From: Rallus limicola | Taxonomy: Eukaryota > Chordata > Aves > Gruiformes > Rallidae | NCBI GenBank assembly: GCA_022605955.1 | Contig: JAKCOZ010000001.1 | Span: forward strand, 71,244,520-71,308,519 | Direction: 5' to 3' | Length of the DNA stretch: 64,000 bases | The notes under the pieces: generated by a model | Databases searched by the model: none | The model's input: the letters and a program-made list of their open reading frames with translations, nothing else | What the model was told of the DNA's origin: nothing | Made by a program: the position numbers and the translations under genes | Part shown: positions 1 through 12,740 of the stretch, one piece after another | Numbering within the stretch: position 1 is the first letter of the stretch | How the letters are laid out: each line of letters begins with the position of its first letter

Positions 1-682
1 AAAAGACTCAGGGAAAATAACATGAACAAGACAACTACTACACAGCATCCTGGTTTTCTAAACCAAAGCTCTGTTATCAACGCAACAAACGCTTGATGCT
101 CCGACACACTTCTGACACTTTGGTGCCTGTCTGAAAGCTTCTGCAAGCCTATTTTAATGTGGCTTAGGCAAAAGTTGCTTATGATTGATGGAACCATATT
201 TGCTTAAGGAGAAGAAACCTTAACTTGCTGGTTTTACACACCACCAACTCCATCCTCAGCACCGGAGAGCATTCACAGTTCTGTGTGTCCTCTTCCAAAT
301 TCTGCACACCCCAGGACCTGCAGCAGCCATCTCACTGGGAAAAGATACCACCAGCATCTCGGGGAGGGGGGGGGGTGGTCTTTTCAAAACTCCATGATCC
401 CTTATGGCTTATAACTGGGCAGGACTAGACTGTCTAGGCTGCCTACACTGCCTAACTACCAAACCAGGAGGGAAAAAAAGAGCCAGACGATGTCAAGGTA
501 TTTGAAACAGGGGTCTCAGCAGTTGAAGGGCAAGGTCAACATCAAAGAGGTGATTTCCATGGAGGAAAGCAATTTAGCACATGGGTACGTACTCAGCAGG
601 AAAGAGATAGGTCTGAGTAAGGTACCTGGGACACCCCAGCAGCACACACCCCAAAGGCAGCCTGCTGAGTAGGTAAGTAATC
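1..682. other. Non-coding DNA, no gene seen
   Basis: No recognisable exon, RNA gene or repeat family is visible. The only local peculiarity is a run of ten G at 366-375 inside a longer G-rich stretch (361-379). Reading frames here are short and resemble no protein I know. Confidence 0.6.
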
Positions 683-735
683 AGAGAATTCACAGGGGTT
701 GGAAGGGACCTCAAGAGACCATCGGATCCAACCTA
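683..735 (-). mobile_element. CR1 LINE 3'-end fragment
   Basis: The + strand shows the reverse complement of a CR1 tail: a short AATTCACAGG-like end, then GGTTGGAAGGGACCTCAAGA and a TCCAACC motif. The layout matches the better-preserved CR1 tails at 37.9, 44.7 and 62.8 kb. Only about 50 bases are clear. The sequence to the right (740-860) no longer aligns by eye with CR1, so the element is strongly 5'-truncated or decayed. It carries no coding capacity. Confidence 0.7.
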
Positions 736-3700
736 ATGAAGCCAGCCTGATCTAACCATGTGCCTGGGGGCCTTGGAGGAGACATTCAGCACTGATCCTA
801 CAGTGAGTGACCTGCAAAGGGATTTGTACCCAGAGGGCAGTGCCACAGCAGTCATGGCTGCCCTGGCAGGTTGCAGATGGAAGGAGGGACACCAACAGAT
901 CCTGTGAAAGAGGACTTCTTCAGGGCTGAAACCAGTACTGAGAAGCCATAGCCAGACAGCTGTGATACTCCTTCCAGCTAGAGGAAACATTTTCACATGA
1001 TCGTGGGTAAGCTCCCATACCACAGACACCCCTTGGGCTATACTCAGCAGGGCTCCTGGCTCCTGAGACCTCCTGCTCCATACTCACATGACACCTCGCA
1101 CTGTGACAGCCTGGCCCAGGGCTCTCCCAAGTACTATAGCAGTGTGGTCCAAGGCCAGAAACTTTCATCTAAGGTGGGGACAGCAATTTTGAATATCTAG
1201 ACAGTGGTCTGCCAACACAAAGGTGTGAAAAATACGTTATTTTCCTCATGTTGGCTGACAAACTGGACAAAGATCTAACCTGACTGAAGACCAGGACAGA
1301 GATGAAGTAAACTGAGTGTTAAAAGAAACAGCTTAGCTAAACCAGGCACTCTAAAGGGCTTAGGTTAAAAGTTGCTCACCTGAGCTGGGACTCCTGTTAC
1401 CCTGGTCTTCATGGCTATTTTAACAGGTCAGCCTACCTAAGTAGAGCACATGTTCATCTACTATTTGTGGGAACCTTTCACCAGCAAGGAAAAAGACAAT
1501 GCTCCCACATGAAAAGTGCATCCAGGACTCTTAAGTGCAGCTCCACACTGCTACTAAGGCTCCACTAAATGAGGATGGATATTTAACTTGTGACTGGGGG
1601 AATCATTACCTCCTAAAGCAATGCTTTATCTCTCCACAAATCTCAAGAAATCAACTTTCAAATGATTTAGAACCATACACAGTACAGGGGCAAATAGAGA
1701 ATCAAGTGTTATTTCCCACTATCATGAGAAAATAATACGATGCTCTCCTGAATTAATAAAATACCAACAATTAAAAAAAGAGAAACACACTCAGCACACA
1801 CACATATGCCAAAGCACACACAGCACCCCAAGTATGTCTCCAGTATCCCTGCAATAGGAGCCTGTTCCTTGGAGGCTTCTTGTCCAAGAACTGTGACCCA
1901 GCCTGGCACTCCTTTGCTTGCAAGATCTGACAAGATCCCAAGAAGCTGGTGTGGCTGCAGGCCAACGGCCTTGTGCTGTGCCGTGCTCCAAAGAGACACA
2001 TGCAAACGCTTTAATGAGAGCGAACATGACTGCACAGGTTTCCCCTCCTGCTGTAACGCCAGAAAGACTCCAAACTTGTTTCAGATAATACAAGAGATAG
2101 CAACTCAGCCATATCTCAGTGCCCCATGGTGTGGATCACGGCATTCACCTCACCACAGCTGTCACAACACACTATAAATTATACAGAACACACGCTCTTA
2201 ATAATGCAAACCTCAGAACTGTCTACATATTTTGTGGCAGCAGCCATTAACAGATGTTAACAGCTAAGCAGCAGAAGCATTACAGGAGAGCATAGTCCAC
2301 TACTGCTATTTGTTTGCTGCATACATGGTTTCTCGTTGCCCTAACTGACTACACTGATGGTTTCTTCTCAAGTAGGAATGTCAGGGGCTTCTCTTTCACA
2401 TCCTCCCAACTGGCAGTTACTTCAGTTCCCTGAAGTGGAGCTGCCCCTACCTTTAGCGACAGGGGATTATCCCTGCCTGACAACACCCCACTGAGCATGG
2501 AAGCTTAACGTTAATACCACACCCAGGCACCAACAAACCCCATTTGTCACCAGATATCTGATCCAGACAAGAGCTTGCAGAAACTATCCAGAGGACATAA
2601 TGCCGCGTTCGTGCTGGTCTGTACACATCACTCCTCATACTTCTCTGCCCAGAGCACTGCAGCACAGCTGGCAGGGGTCTTGTGAAGAGCAGCAGAGCTG
2701 CAAAGGTCCTAAATGAAATGAGATAGGCTATCAAAGGAGGAGGATGATGTTAAGTGAGGGCAAGGCTAGCTACTCTGGACACTCAGAGGATCTAAAGGTG
2801 TTAACTTCTAGAAGTGTTCAAATTTGCAAGGGAAGCAATAAAGAATAGCAAACTGTTGTACTGAGAAGGGTCAGAAGCTGAGAGAGGAAAGGCAAGGCAG
2901 CAGTAATGGAAATCTGTGCCAAGGTCTTGGATGGAAAAGCACCAAACCCACAAAGAGGCTCTTGAGAGCACTTGGAAGCTAGCAGTTGCAGACTGCCTGT
3001 GCTCTGCTGCCAGACTGGTTTAGGGCTGAAACACTGATAGGCAAGAAGACTCTCCCCCAGACAGCCAGAAGCATGGCAGAGAGGTATCCTCCACTCAGTG
3101 GATTTTTACTCTGTGCTAGAAGCTGGGAACAGATACAGCTGGCACCAGAGCAGCCATCAGCTCTGTTTTGGTTTTCCAAGCAACCCTACAGCCCCTGATG
3201 GGGTGCACGACCCTACTTTCTGTCCACATGCAGTCAGGAGACAGCTGTTCACTGCCCACATGGGTGGCCAAGGGTGAACCACCACAGTTGCTTTACCACT
3301 GCCATCACCTGGTGGACCTGCAGCAGCGTGACACCTGGGGCAGGTCCAGCCTCCACCACTTGTCAACAAGCCCAGTGGGCCAACCAGCCAAAATGCCCCT
3401 GGTGTCAAGCTTTGTGAGCACAGCCCAGAGCGGTGGCCTGGTCCCACAGCAGAGTTGAACTTTGCAAGTATTTTGAACAGCTCCTTTACCAGCAAAGTGG
3501 CTTTACACCAGCTCAGCATGTCACAGTGTTCATAATCTGGTCCCCTGAAATTGGATTGACAGCCTAGCTGAACCACAGCCCGAAATAGAGACAATCTCTC
3601 TGCCGGCACAGAGCCGTTTTAGGGAGACCCACCCAGACTGAGATCAGCAAGTTGCGTAAGCCCACGGTTAATGACAGGCACGCACCTAATGCCACTCACG

Positions 3701-5034
3701 TCAGTGGCACTGGGAATGTGCTTAACACCATCTGCCTGTTTGACTAAGTGATGAAAATGGGACCTCAACATACAGATTCTGCCATTTTTTTGCAACCTAT
3801 GGGTGCTTTTGGTAATATCAAGGCTGCTGTAACAGCCACATCAGCTCTCCTCACCTCAACTGACTTCAGTCCATCAGATGCCAGACATGACCTCTGTCAC
3901 AAACCAAAGCATCATGATCCTTGTGGTTACAACCTTCCTTCCTTCTTGGCTTAGAGACACTACCAGAGCCAGCTACGGTGGCAGGGGTAGGGAGAGTGTT
4001 CGGGCCCAAGGGACATGCTGAAGTTACAAAATTCCAATCAAGTCTGCAAGGACACCTTGTCTTCCAATATTGATCTTACTACCATCACACAGAAAAGCAA
4101 CTTCTTTGCCAAGGCATTTTTAGGTTAAGTTTATTTACTTGAGGTGACACAAACCCACTGTGACCCACAGGCTTGACTCTACACAGAAAACAAAGTAAAA
4201 ATTCCTCAGGGAATCGGGCAAACAAGGGCTGCTCTACTGTACAAGAGAGCTCACAAGGTAGGACAGCCAACCAGGCTGTGTTGACAGAAGGGAACAAGCT
4301 GGAGAAAGCCTTCACTGAAGCAAGCAGAAGTCTGGGAGGAAGCTCACCCCCCTTAGGCAGCACACAGCCAGCCACTTAACTAGAAGTTAACAGCCTTTGC
4401 CACTCGTGGTGAGGAGCAAAATGCTGGCCCCTCACTCATCAACCCACAAGGACAGCCTGCAATATCACTTTTGTTAGTTTATCAGGTACTGATTGTTATT
4501 AGTTATTGATAATTACATGATTGCAAGGATGATGGTTCATCTAGCCTGGAGGTTTTACCAGGGTTAAGTCAGCTTACGCCCTGTGGCAAAACTGCTTCCA
4601 TGAGGAACACAACAAACGGGCTACTGTCACAGAACACTCCCTTCTGAAAGTCCAATGCACAGACTGGACACAACTCTTGGGGAAGTCTGCTCCCTCCCTG
4701 GAGCCTGCATGTGTAGAGATGTGTAGAGAAAGCTCCCTACCCTGGTACAGCCCTCCGATTATTACCCATTTTTGATTTTTTTCAGGTAGGCAGCAATGAA
4801 GTAGCAACAAGAAGTCCAAGGGTAATCAAGAGAGACCTCAGGGCCATGAAATGATTGGTTAAGGAACAGTAGCACAAGAAGTCTTCTCCTCTATCCCTCC
4901 AGTTGCAGAAAATGACAAGGAAAGAATCAGGACAAGCCTGCAGATCAAAACCTGGTTCCAATCCTGGTGTCACCAGCAGAATTTTGGGATTTTTGATCAT
5001 GGGCTAGTCTACACAACACCAGGCCTGCTGGTAT
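736..5034. other. Non-coding DNA, no gene seen
   Basis: About 4.3 kb of unique-looking, moderately AT-rich sequence. Overlapping frames near 1.8-2.1 kb and 3.2-3.6 kb are open on both strands without resembling a protein. A possible splice-donor-like site on the minus strand near 1,378 (CAG|GTGAGC) lacks a supporting exon. I see no repeat family I can name. Confidence 0.5.
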
Positions 5035-8000
5035 CAGAGCACACCTGTCTCAAAGGGGGAAAAGGATCCTTGCACAAGAATTAGCAGGCCAACTGAAAGG
5101 GCTCTAAACCATATTTGAAGGGGGAAAGGAGTAAAACCAGGTTCTCTAGAGAGAAGCCTGGGGGCAGCATGCCAGTGCTTCAGTCTGCCATCTCAGTAGA
5201 GGTAGGGGATGCAGATCCATGTGACAGCAAAGATGCAACAGTTACTGATGGGTTTGAAACCCCACAGGCGCCTGAGGATGGTCACACAAGCAACTACGGC
5301 TTCTCCTCCCAAAAAGGTGGTGGGATCAATGGCCCAACTGAAGTGCATCCACACCAACACACCCAGCATGGGCAAAAAACAGGACAAACTGAAGCCATCG
5401 TGCAGTTGGAAAACTATGATAGAGCTGCCATCACAGAAACATGGTGAGATGACTCACACAACTGGAGTGCTGCAATGGATGGCTATGAACGCTTCAGAAA
5501 GGACCGGCAAGGAAAGAGAGGTGGTGTGGTGGCCCTGTATGGGAGGGAGGGCTTTGGTTGTCTAGAGCTTAATGACAGTGATAATAGGGTTTGAGAGCTT
5601 ATGGTAAGAACCAGGGGGAAAGCCAACAAGGCAGATTCCAGGGCAGGAGTCTGTTACTGACCCCCCAAGCAGAATGAAGAAGCAGATGAAATATTCTGTA
5701 AGGTGCTGAGAGAAGTCTCATGATCACTAGCCCTTTTTCTTGTGGGTGACTTCAACTTACCAGGCGTCTGCTGGAAATACAACACAGCAGAAAGCAAACA
5801 GTCTAGGAGTGTGTGTAAGATAACTTCCTGACACAGTGATGAGCCAGCCAGCTATGTAAGGCTGGACCTGTTGATTACAAAGAAAGAAGGATTTGTGGTG
5901 ATGTGATGGTTGGAGGTCACCTTGGGCACAGAGATGTGGAAACGACAGAGCTTTCATTTCCCAAAGAAGAGGGGTACCTAGGACTTCTGGTAGGCAAACT
6001 GTGGCCTGCCTAGGAGACTGGCTGACAGAATTCCTTGGGAGGCAAAGAAGTCCAGGAAGGCTGGACACTCTTCAAGAAGGAAATCTTAGAGGTGCAGGGG
6101 CAGGCTGTTTCCATGTGCCAAAAGATGTGCCAGCAGGGAAGAAGACCAGCCTGGCTGAACAGAGCACTCTGGCTGGAACTCAGGGAAAAATGGAGAGTTT
6201 ATGATCTTTGGAGGAAGGGGGAGAAAACTCAGGAGGTCTACAAGAATGTCATGATGTCATGCAGTGAGAAAATTAGAAGGGCCAAGGCCAAACTAGAACT
6301 TAACCTGGCTATTGCCATAAAAGGCAACTAAAAATATTTGTGTAAATTTGCAACAGAAGAAGGGCTAAGAAGTATCTCCATCCTTTATTTGATTTAGGGG
6401 GGAAACACAGTGACAAAGGATGATGAAATGGCTGAGGTACTTAATGCTTTCTTTGCCTTTGTCTTTAATAGTAAGACCAGTTATTCTCTGGGTACCCAGC
6501 CCCCTGAGACAGAAGACAGGGAGCAGAATGAAGCCCCCTTAATCCAAGGGGAAGTAGTTGGTGATCTGCTACACCACTTACATACAAGTCTATGGAGCAG
6601 GATGGGATCCACCCCAGGGTACAGAGGGAGCTGTCAGAAGTGCTCACCAAGATATCACTTACCACTAGTTCTGGCTGACTGGGGAGGTCCCAGATGACTG
6701 GAGACACCCATCTAACAAGAGCTGGAATGAGGATCTGGGCAACTACAGGCTTGCCAGTCTGACCTTGGTGCGGGGGAAGCTGATGGAGCAGATCATCTTG
6801 ACTGCCATCACTTGGCACGTACAAGACAACCAGGTGATCAGGCCCAGTCACAGGTTTATGAAAGGCAGGTCCTGCTTGACTGACCTGATCATCTCCTACG
6901 ACAAGGTGACCCAATCAGTGGATGGGGCAAAAGGCTGTGGATGTTGTATACTTAAACTTCAGTAAAGCCTTTGACACTGTTTCCCACAGCATTCTCCTGG
7001 ACAAACTGGCTTGGGCAGGCATACTCCTTGCTGGGTAAAAGACTGTCTGGATGGCTGGGCCCAAAGAGTTGTGGTGAATAGAGGTACATCCAGTTGGTGG
7101 CTGGTCACAAGTGATGTTCCCCAGGGCTCAGTACTGGCACCAGTGCTCTTTAACATCCTTATCAAAGATCTGGATGAGGGGATCCAGTGCACCCTCAGTC
7201 AGTTTGCAGATGACACCAAGTTGGGGGGAGTGTTGATCTGCTGGAGGGTAGGAAGGCTCTACACTTCTGATCTGGGCAGACTGGGTCAATGGGCCAAGGC
7301 CAATTCTATGGGGTTAAAGAAGCCTCAGTGCCAGGTCCTACACTTGGGTCACAACAACCCCAAGCAGTGCTACAGGCTGGAGAAGTGGCTGGAAAGCTGC
7401 CCAGCAGAAAAGGACCTGGAGGTGTTGGTCAACAGACAGCTGAATACGAGCCAGCAGTGTGCCCAGGTGGCCGAAGGCCAACAGAATCCTGGCTTGTGTC
7501 AGAAATGGTGTGGCCAGCAGGACTAAGGTTTGTCCCCCCAGTACTCAGCAATAGTGAGGCCACACTTTAAATAGTGTGTTGAGTTCTTGGCCCCTCATTA
7601 CAGGAAAGACACTGAAATGCTGGAGCATGTCCAAAGACAGGCAACGAAGCTGGTGGAGGGTCTAGAGCAGAAGTCTCGTGAAGAGTAGCTGAGAGAACTG
7701 GGGCTCTTTAGCCTGGAGAAATGGAGGCTGAGGGCAGATCTTACTGCTCTCTACAGCTACCTGAAAGAAGGTTGTATCCAGGTGGGTGTTGGTTTCTTCT
7801 CCCAAGTAACAAGCAACAGAAGAGGAAAGTTGCACCAGGGGACATTTAAATTGGTTCTTAGCCCCAAAAGGGATATCAATCATTGCAACAGGCTGCCCAG
7901 GGGAATGGCTGAGTACTGTACCTTGAGGTATATAAAATATGTGCAGATGTGGTGCTTAGGGACATGATTCAAGAGTGGACTTGTTGGTGCTGGGTGTGCA

Positions 8001-8051
8001 GTTAGACTCAATTTCCCAGAAGTCCAACCTAAACTATTCTATGATTCTATG
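5035..8051 (+). mobile_element. Long, decayed CR1 LINE retrotransposon
   Basis: This is a nearly complete 3' portion of a CR1 element, about 3 kb long. The left limit is inferred from ORF2 amino-terminal similarity near 5,040 and is uncertain. The right limit is firm: two tandem ATTCTATG octamers at 8,036-8,051, the characteristic CR1 3' terminus, which replaces a poly(A) tail. Between them lie the endonuclease, linker, reverse transcriptase and C-terminal parts of ORF2 in order, all on the + strand. Stops, frameshifts and losses interrupt them throughout. CR1 moves by target-primed reverse transcription using its own endonuclease and reverse transcriptase. This copy cannot make either, so it is a fossil. 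Most CR1 copies are far more 5'-truncated, so the length is notable. Confidence 0.9.
5040..7967 (+). pseudogene. CR1 ORF2 pseudogene (endonuclease plus reverse transcriptase)
   Basis: The translation reads as CR1 ORF2 in pieces. The APE-type endonuclease occupies about 5,115-5,960, with an ITETW block ending at 5,447 and an LVGDFNLP motif at 5,739-5,762 in the same frame. A linker follows (6,001-6,331), with the AWLNRALWLELREKWRVYDL block. The reverse transcriptase spans about 6,410-7,526, with PQGSVL at 7,119-7,136 and FADD at 7,203-7,214. The C-terminal region continues to about 7,967. In the palm motif A the family reads YLDFSKAFD. Here codon 6,955-6,957 is AAC, so the catalytic Asp is Asn. 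Extra bases just before it (about 6,925-6,935) shift the frame. Nonsense codons at 5,448-5,450, in the YxPP block and before SLFLVGDF look like TGG-to-TGA and CGA-to-TGA decay. The element is inactive. Confidence 0.88.
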
Positions 8052-11000
8052 ATTATTAGCTTCATTGTCATTATTTAGAATAAAGAGCTGCCAAAGGCAC
8101 AAGGAAAGAAACCTCCTACAGGTGTAGGGCTTGCTTGGTTAAGTGAGCAAGGTATTTCAGACATATGAGCTCATGGATGATGCTCAACTGCTACAGAAGG
8201 GATGATTATGTTCCCAAAATCTTGTCCTTGTAATTGCAACTCACTGTAGGTCTCTGAGGAACAACTGCATCTCCCTCAAACCAGGGGTGTGACGGTGGGG
8301 GATAAGCCTAAACTCCTCCTTTATGTACTTCAAATCACTGTGCACTGAAAGAAGAAATGGTGTTTCTCAACCTACCCCTTGTTACACCCCTCAGTACAGG
8401 TATACCAGAGGAGAATCAGGCCTTCAGGAAAAAACTAAGATAACACAAAATGTGGCAATTGTTTTGTTGTCCTCATGAAACAGACTGAATTCTCTAGCCT
8501 TACCATTAAACACTAGATGACTGAATTGACTTTGATCTCACTTCACGAGGCAAGGCTATTTCTTCTCCTACTTTCTTACAGTAACTCAGATTTGCCTCTG
8601 TCCTATTTTTGGTATCTAAATTAAGAATATTGCTCACAACCAGATTATATGGCATTTATTCTGAAGAGTAAGAGATACTGATACAGCTAAAAATTCAATA
8701 TAAACACCCTGTGGATGTAAGCCATGGCATTTATATACCAGCTTAATAAGCACTAAGAGGAATTTCTGATGTAGGGCACATGACCCTCCCCTCATTTCAA
8801 AGGCAATTATTTTAATACCATGATTTCAAAGCGCGACATGTCCTTGCTAATGCTTGCAGACAGACTGCTTTATCAAACAAGCCTCCAAATCCTGAAAGGA
8901 CTGTTTCAGGTGCACCACTGGTTCCAAGATAAGAGAACATCTGGGAGCAAGTATATGGGCTGGTCAGCAGATAAGCAGGCTGAGACAAACATCAGTTTTA
9001 TGCAGCATGGATCTTAGCCTTCCTCACACAAACTCTCAGGCTCAGGGAGATTCAACACAGAGCTCCTGCTTCAGCCCATCTGTAGCTGTAACCAGCACCA
9101 CTCGTGCTGCCACTGCTGCCAGCAGAGCACTGCTGCCTTCCCAGTTCTTGCAGGTTACTGGAGCAGTCTTGCCATTCAGGGCAGCCCTTGGCTTTCACAC
9201 CTTGTTGCCTACTCCTTGATATGTTCCACACACCTCAACCTGGAAGCTAATGCAGTGCTAACTTCAAAGGGCCAGCTTATTCTCTTTAATAGCAAAAGAG
9301 AACACAGCCAGACTCCACGGTTATCACTTGTCAAACCTGGCCAGCAGCCACTCAGCCTTTCAAAAACAGGAGAAATGGAGAAAACAGCCAACTTGTAGAG
9401 AGACCTGAAAAGATGTCAACAGCTGTTTCTTCCATCAAGACCTTAAAAGTTTCCAGCACTTTCTGACAATGGCTTGATGCCCCAGGCAAGAGACAAACAC
9501 CTGTCCAAGCCCCTCAGGGCCAGAGATATCCACACAACTGGGCCATCATCTCCCATCCCAGGGACATCCCAGCTGGTTCCAATGTAAGGCTCATGCCTGC
9601 TGTCATCCTGCATACCCCACAGAGCACAACACTGTTTCTTCCTGAAGCGGTAGCTGAGGTGGCATGCCTTAAACATCAATTCATATAATTTCATTTTGCA
9701 ATCAAAGATCATTACCTGTCATGATAACTGTAGTCATTACCCAAACCCATCCCAAATCCCCAAGTCACATTACTATAGACATGCTACACCAAGTAAAACT
9801 GTAAGAAAGGATGTAACAAGAAGTCCAGCTATCGTGCAAGGCTTGCACATCAGGGTGTGGGGACACAGGAGGTTGGGCAGGCAGGTTTAACATAGAAGTT
9901 GCAAATTTAAGTTCTTAAAAAACACTTTGTATTCCCTTATTTTATTTCAAAATGGAATTTCTTAGTTATACAAATCAAACTGCAGAGGTTAGTAATCAAG
10001 TTCACCACGAGGAACAATACTGGTTCAGATGCCCATCACAGTACCTGCCTCCTGTTTCCTTATGGCTGTGATCTTTTAAGACACCTCCTGGCTGCCATCT
10101 CTCACTTATTCATTCCTTCTATTCAAGCTGAGGTCTCCTCTCCCACCACAATTTTCCCCCTCCCGATACCTTCCTACTCCCTTGAGTGCCAATGATGTTT
10201 TTGATTTGAAATCAACCTGTAATACATGACAGCTTCATCCTTTTCTTTGCTGCTTGCAAATACTTAGGAGGAAGCATGAGGAGAAAAAAAAATGAATCCC
10301 AAACAGCCCTGTCCTTAGCTCTCATGCTTGGCACAACCACAGCCACAACTGGGCAACGGCAGGAAAAGCCTTCTTCGGCCCCACGACTGGATGCGTTGGG
10401 TCCTGGGGGGTTGGTGCTCCAAGAAGCAGCTACTGCATGGCATCAGTTGCAGCACCCAACTCTCAAGGCTCTGTCAAGCAAAAGGACATGCAGTTCTTCC
10501 CACAGCTGGGCAGTTACCCAAGTTTTGGCAGATTTGCATTGGGGAAAAAAAGAGAAGGAAGAAGTACTTAGATAATCAGGTAGCTCCCTCCCTCTCTTAA
10601 CTTCAAATACCTATGTAACACACAGAAATGCTGAAGTATCTCAAACAAATTCCTTGGTAAGAGCATCAGCACGATCTAAGCAACTTGCCCTGAACACATT
10701 CTTGGAAGCAGTCACCATTTTTGAATGCAATACCTCAAAATAATTACAGAACACAAAATTAATTTTAAAAAAATTACAGCAAAACAGCCCAAGGCAAATG
10801 TGCAGCTCCTCACATGCTGAGCTGCTGACATTTATTCTAAGCAGCCCAAATCAAAGTCCAGTGAGAGAAGCTGTCAGATGACACTGGAGAGACACAAAGA
10901 CACCACCACAAATGCTCACACCCTGCAAGTAAAGCATGAAAGCCTGCATACCAGCTGCTCTGCTCTTACTGCTGCAGAACCCAGGTCCCAACCCAGCCCA

Positions 11001-12559
11001 GAGGGCTCCCCAAGCCCAGGGCAGGAAAAACATCCAGATTCATGAAGACCCACATTCAGCTCCTCAAAATGTCAGCTGACAAGCCCTCAGCAGTTTGGGA
11101 ATCACCTGAAAGGCTGGATGAGAACGGAGCCCTGTGAGCATGCCAAGGCCCTGAACAGCTCTGCTCAACACTGGGAGGGAGCATGTACAAATCAGGTACC
11201 GGCCACACAAGAGACTCAAAAGAAAAGAAAAAAAACCCAAAATTGCCTATGATACCTCAGTGCTGTTGTCCACTATTGATGGTCTCTTCTAAGGCATCAG
11301 GATAGCTGTCCCACTCATCAGAAACAGAAACTAAATATATTCCCAGATTGAAGTCTCAAGCCCCTAACAAGTCCCAGCAAAGTTTGGTATCCCCAGACAG
11401 AGAGCATGGCTGAGCACAGCTGCTTTCTCCACCGCTTTCCCGAGCAGGGCATGCCCAGCACAAAGCTGCATTTAGTCATGCAAGGCTTCTGCCAGAAAAT
11501 TTATCAAACAAGGTGTCTGAAGCCAGCCAGAAGGTGGCCAGGGAACCTGAGAAGCTGCAGAGAAGGAGCCACAGGATTTTCCAAAGCAAGATGGAAGAAA
11601 TTCTTCATGTGATTTCTGTTCTCCTCTGCACCAGGCCACTGTTAACCACGCAGATTATCTTTTCTCCCCAAGAGAACTAAACTGTTGGAACGCCTCCCCC
11701 TGTGCTCCAAAAAAGCCACAATTGACTAACTTTGAATAAGTGGTCAACAATGTTGTTACCACGACCTCCTCTTTTGGAGTTTGCCATTCCACATCTGAAT
11801 ACTTACAGCACTCACCTTTTCTGCATGACCTTTTCTGGGGGTCTTGCCAGTTGAATTAAGCAACAGTAAATTCGCACCAAGTCCTAGAGCCTAGTGCAAT
11901 TGTGTACAGCTTTTTTCTGCAAACAAAGTAATCCCAACATCACTCTAAGTCAAGAACTTCCACTAGAGCCTACTTGGGGGATGAAAATCATAGCATGGTG
12001 ATGGGTGAGACAAGGATTAGTTTCTATACACTTTGCATGCTAAAACAGTCCCCATTTAGGATGCCTCGCTCTTCCCATCTAAGTTTTAGCTTAAAACAAA
12101 AGCTAGGGGACACCCCTTCCAAACACTACAGAAGATAATTCTACTGCTTCTGGTTTAAGGGAGAAGGGGAGGGAAGGAACAGAAAGCTCCCCCAGCCAGC
12201 AGGGGCTGAGAGACACCCTCTTCTCCCTATCAACTTTAACCCAACTCACATGCTGCTTTGGCTTTTTGAATTCCAGACAGTTCCTCGCATACCTCCAACC
12301 ACACACTGAGAAGTGACAACCACATCAGAAGGTTTGGCAATGTATTTAAAAACAAGGACTAAAAAAACACCACCACCAAATGCACTTAAAGAAACAGTTA
12401 ACAAGGTTAGGCAAGTTCATTAAGGATAAACAGCTCTCCCTTAAATCTTCTTGTTGTTGATGGGAATCAAACTTCCCCCCTCCCCTATAGTTTAAAGAAG
12501 AAAAAGGTGTGGTGATGTTCTAGTACAAGGCAGGGAGACAGGACCTCAAGTTGATTTTA
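8052..12559. other. Non-coding DNA, no gene seen
   Basis: About 4.5 kb of AT-leaning sequence between the CR1 copy and the MIR-like relict. I recognise no exon, repeat family or RNA gene. A donor-like site on the minus strand near 11,815 (AAG|GTGAGT) has no acceptable acceptor or coding frame upstream, so I do not call an exon. Confidence 0.5.
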
Positions 12560-12740
12560 TTTACCCTCCTGTGGCCTTAGGTCACGTGAATTCTTATTCA
12601 TTTGCCCCATCTGTAAAATGGGGCGAATAATAATTAGAAACTACTACCCCATGTTATAGGAATTATTCCATTCAGAGCCATGCAGCTCTTTGAAGATGCA
12701 AACCAAGTGCCAAGCGTTATTACTAAATGATGAAATGATA
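12560..12740 (+). mobile_element. Relict MIR / CORE-SINE-like element
   Basis: The segment contains GCCCCATCTGTAAAATGGGG followed by AATAATAATTAG, a CCATGTTATAGG-like block, and then CTTTGAAGATGCAAA and AAGCGTTATTAC. In the same order and orientation, a MIR consensus reads CCATCTGTAAAATGGGG, AATAATA, CTCATAGGGTTGTTGTGAGG, then a TTTGAGAT / TATTATTA-type 3' part. The preceding GGCCTTAGGTCACGT matches the family's GACCTTGGGCAAGTCAC block. MIR-type SINEs are ancient, predating the bird-mammal split, and only decayed copies survive in birds. Recognition is by eye, so the limits are approximate. Confidence 0.68.

Noticed and set aside
1378..1430. Possible minus-strand exon ending in CAG|GTGAGC with a short frame starting MKTR
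   Set aside because: Only about 11 codons, with a weak upstream acceptor. Isolated donor-like sites are common by chance.
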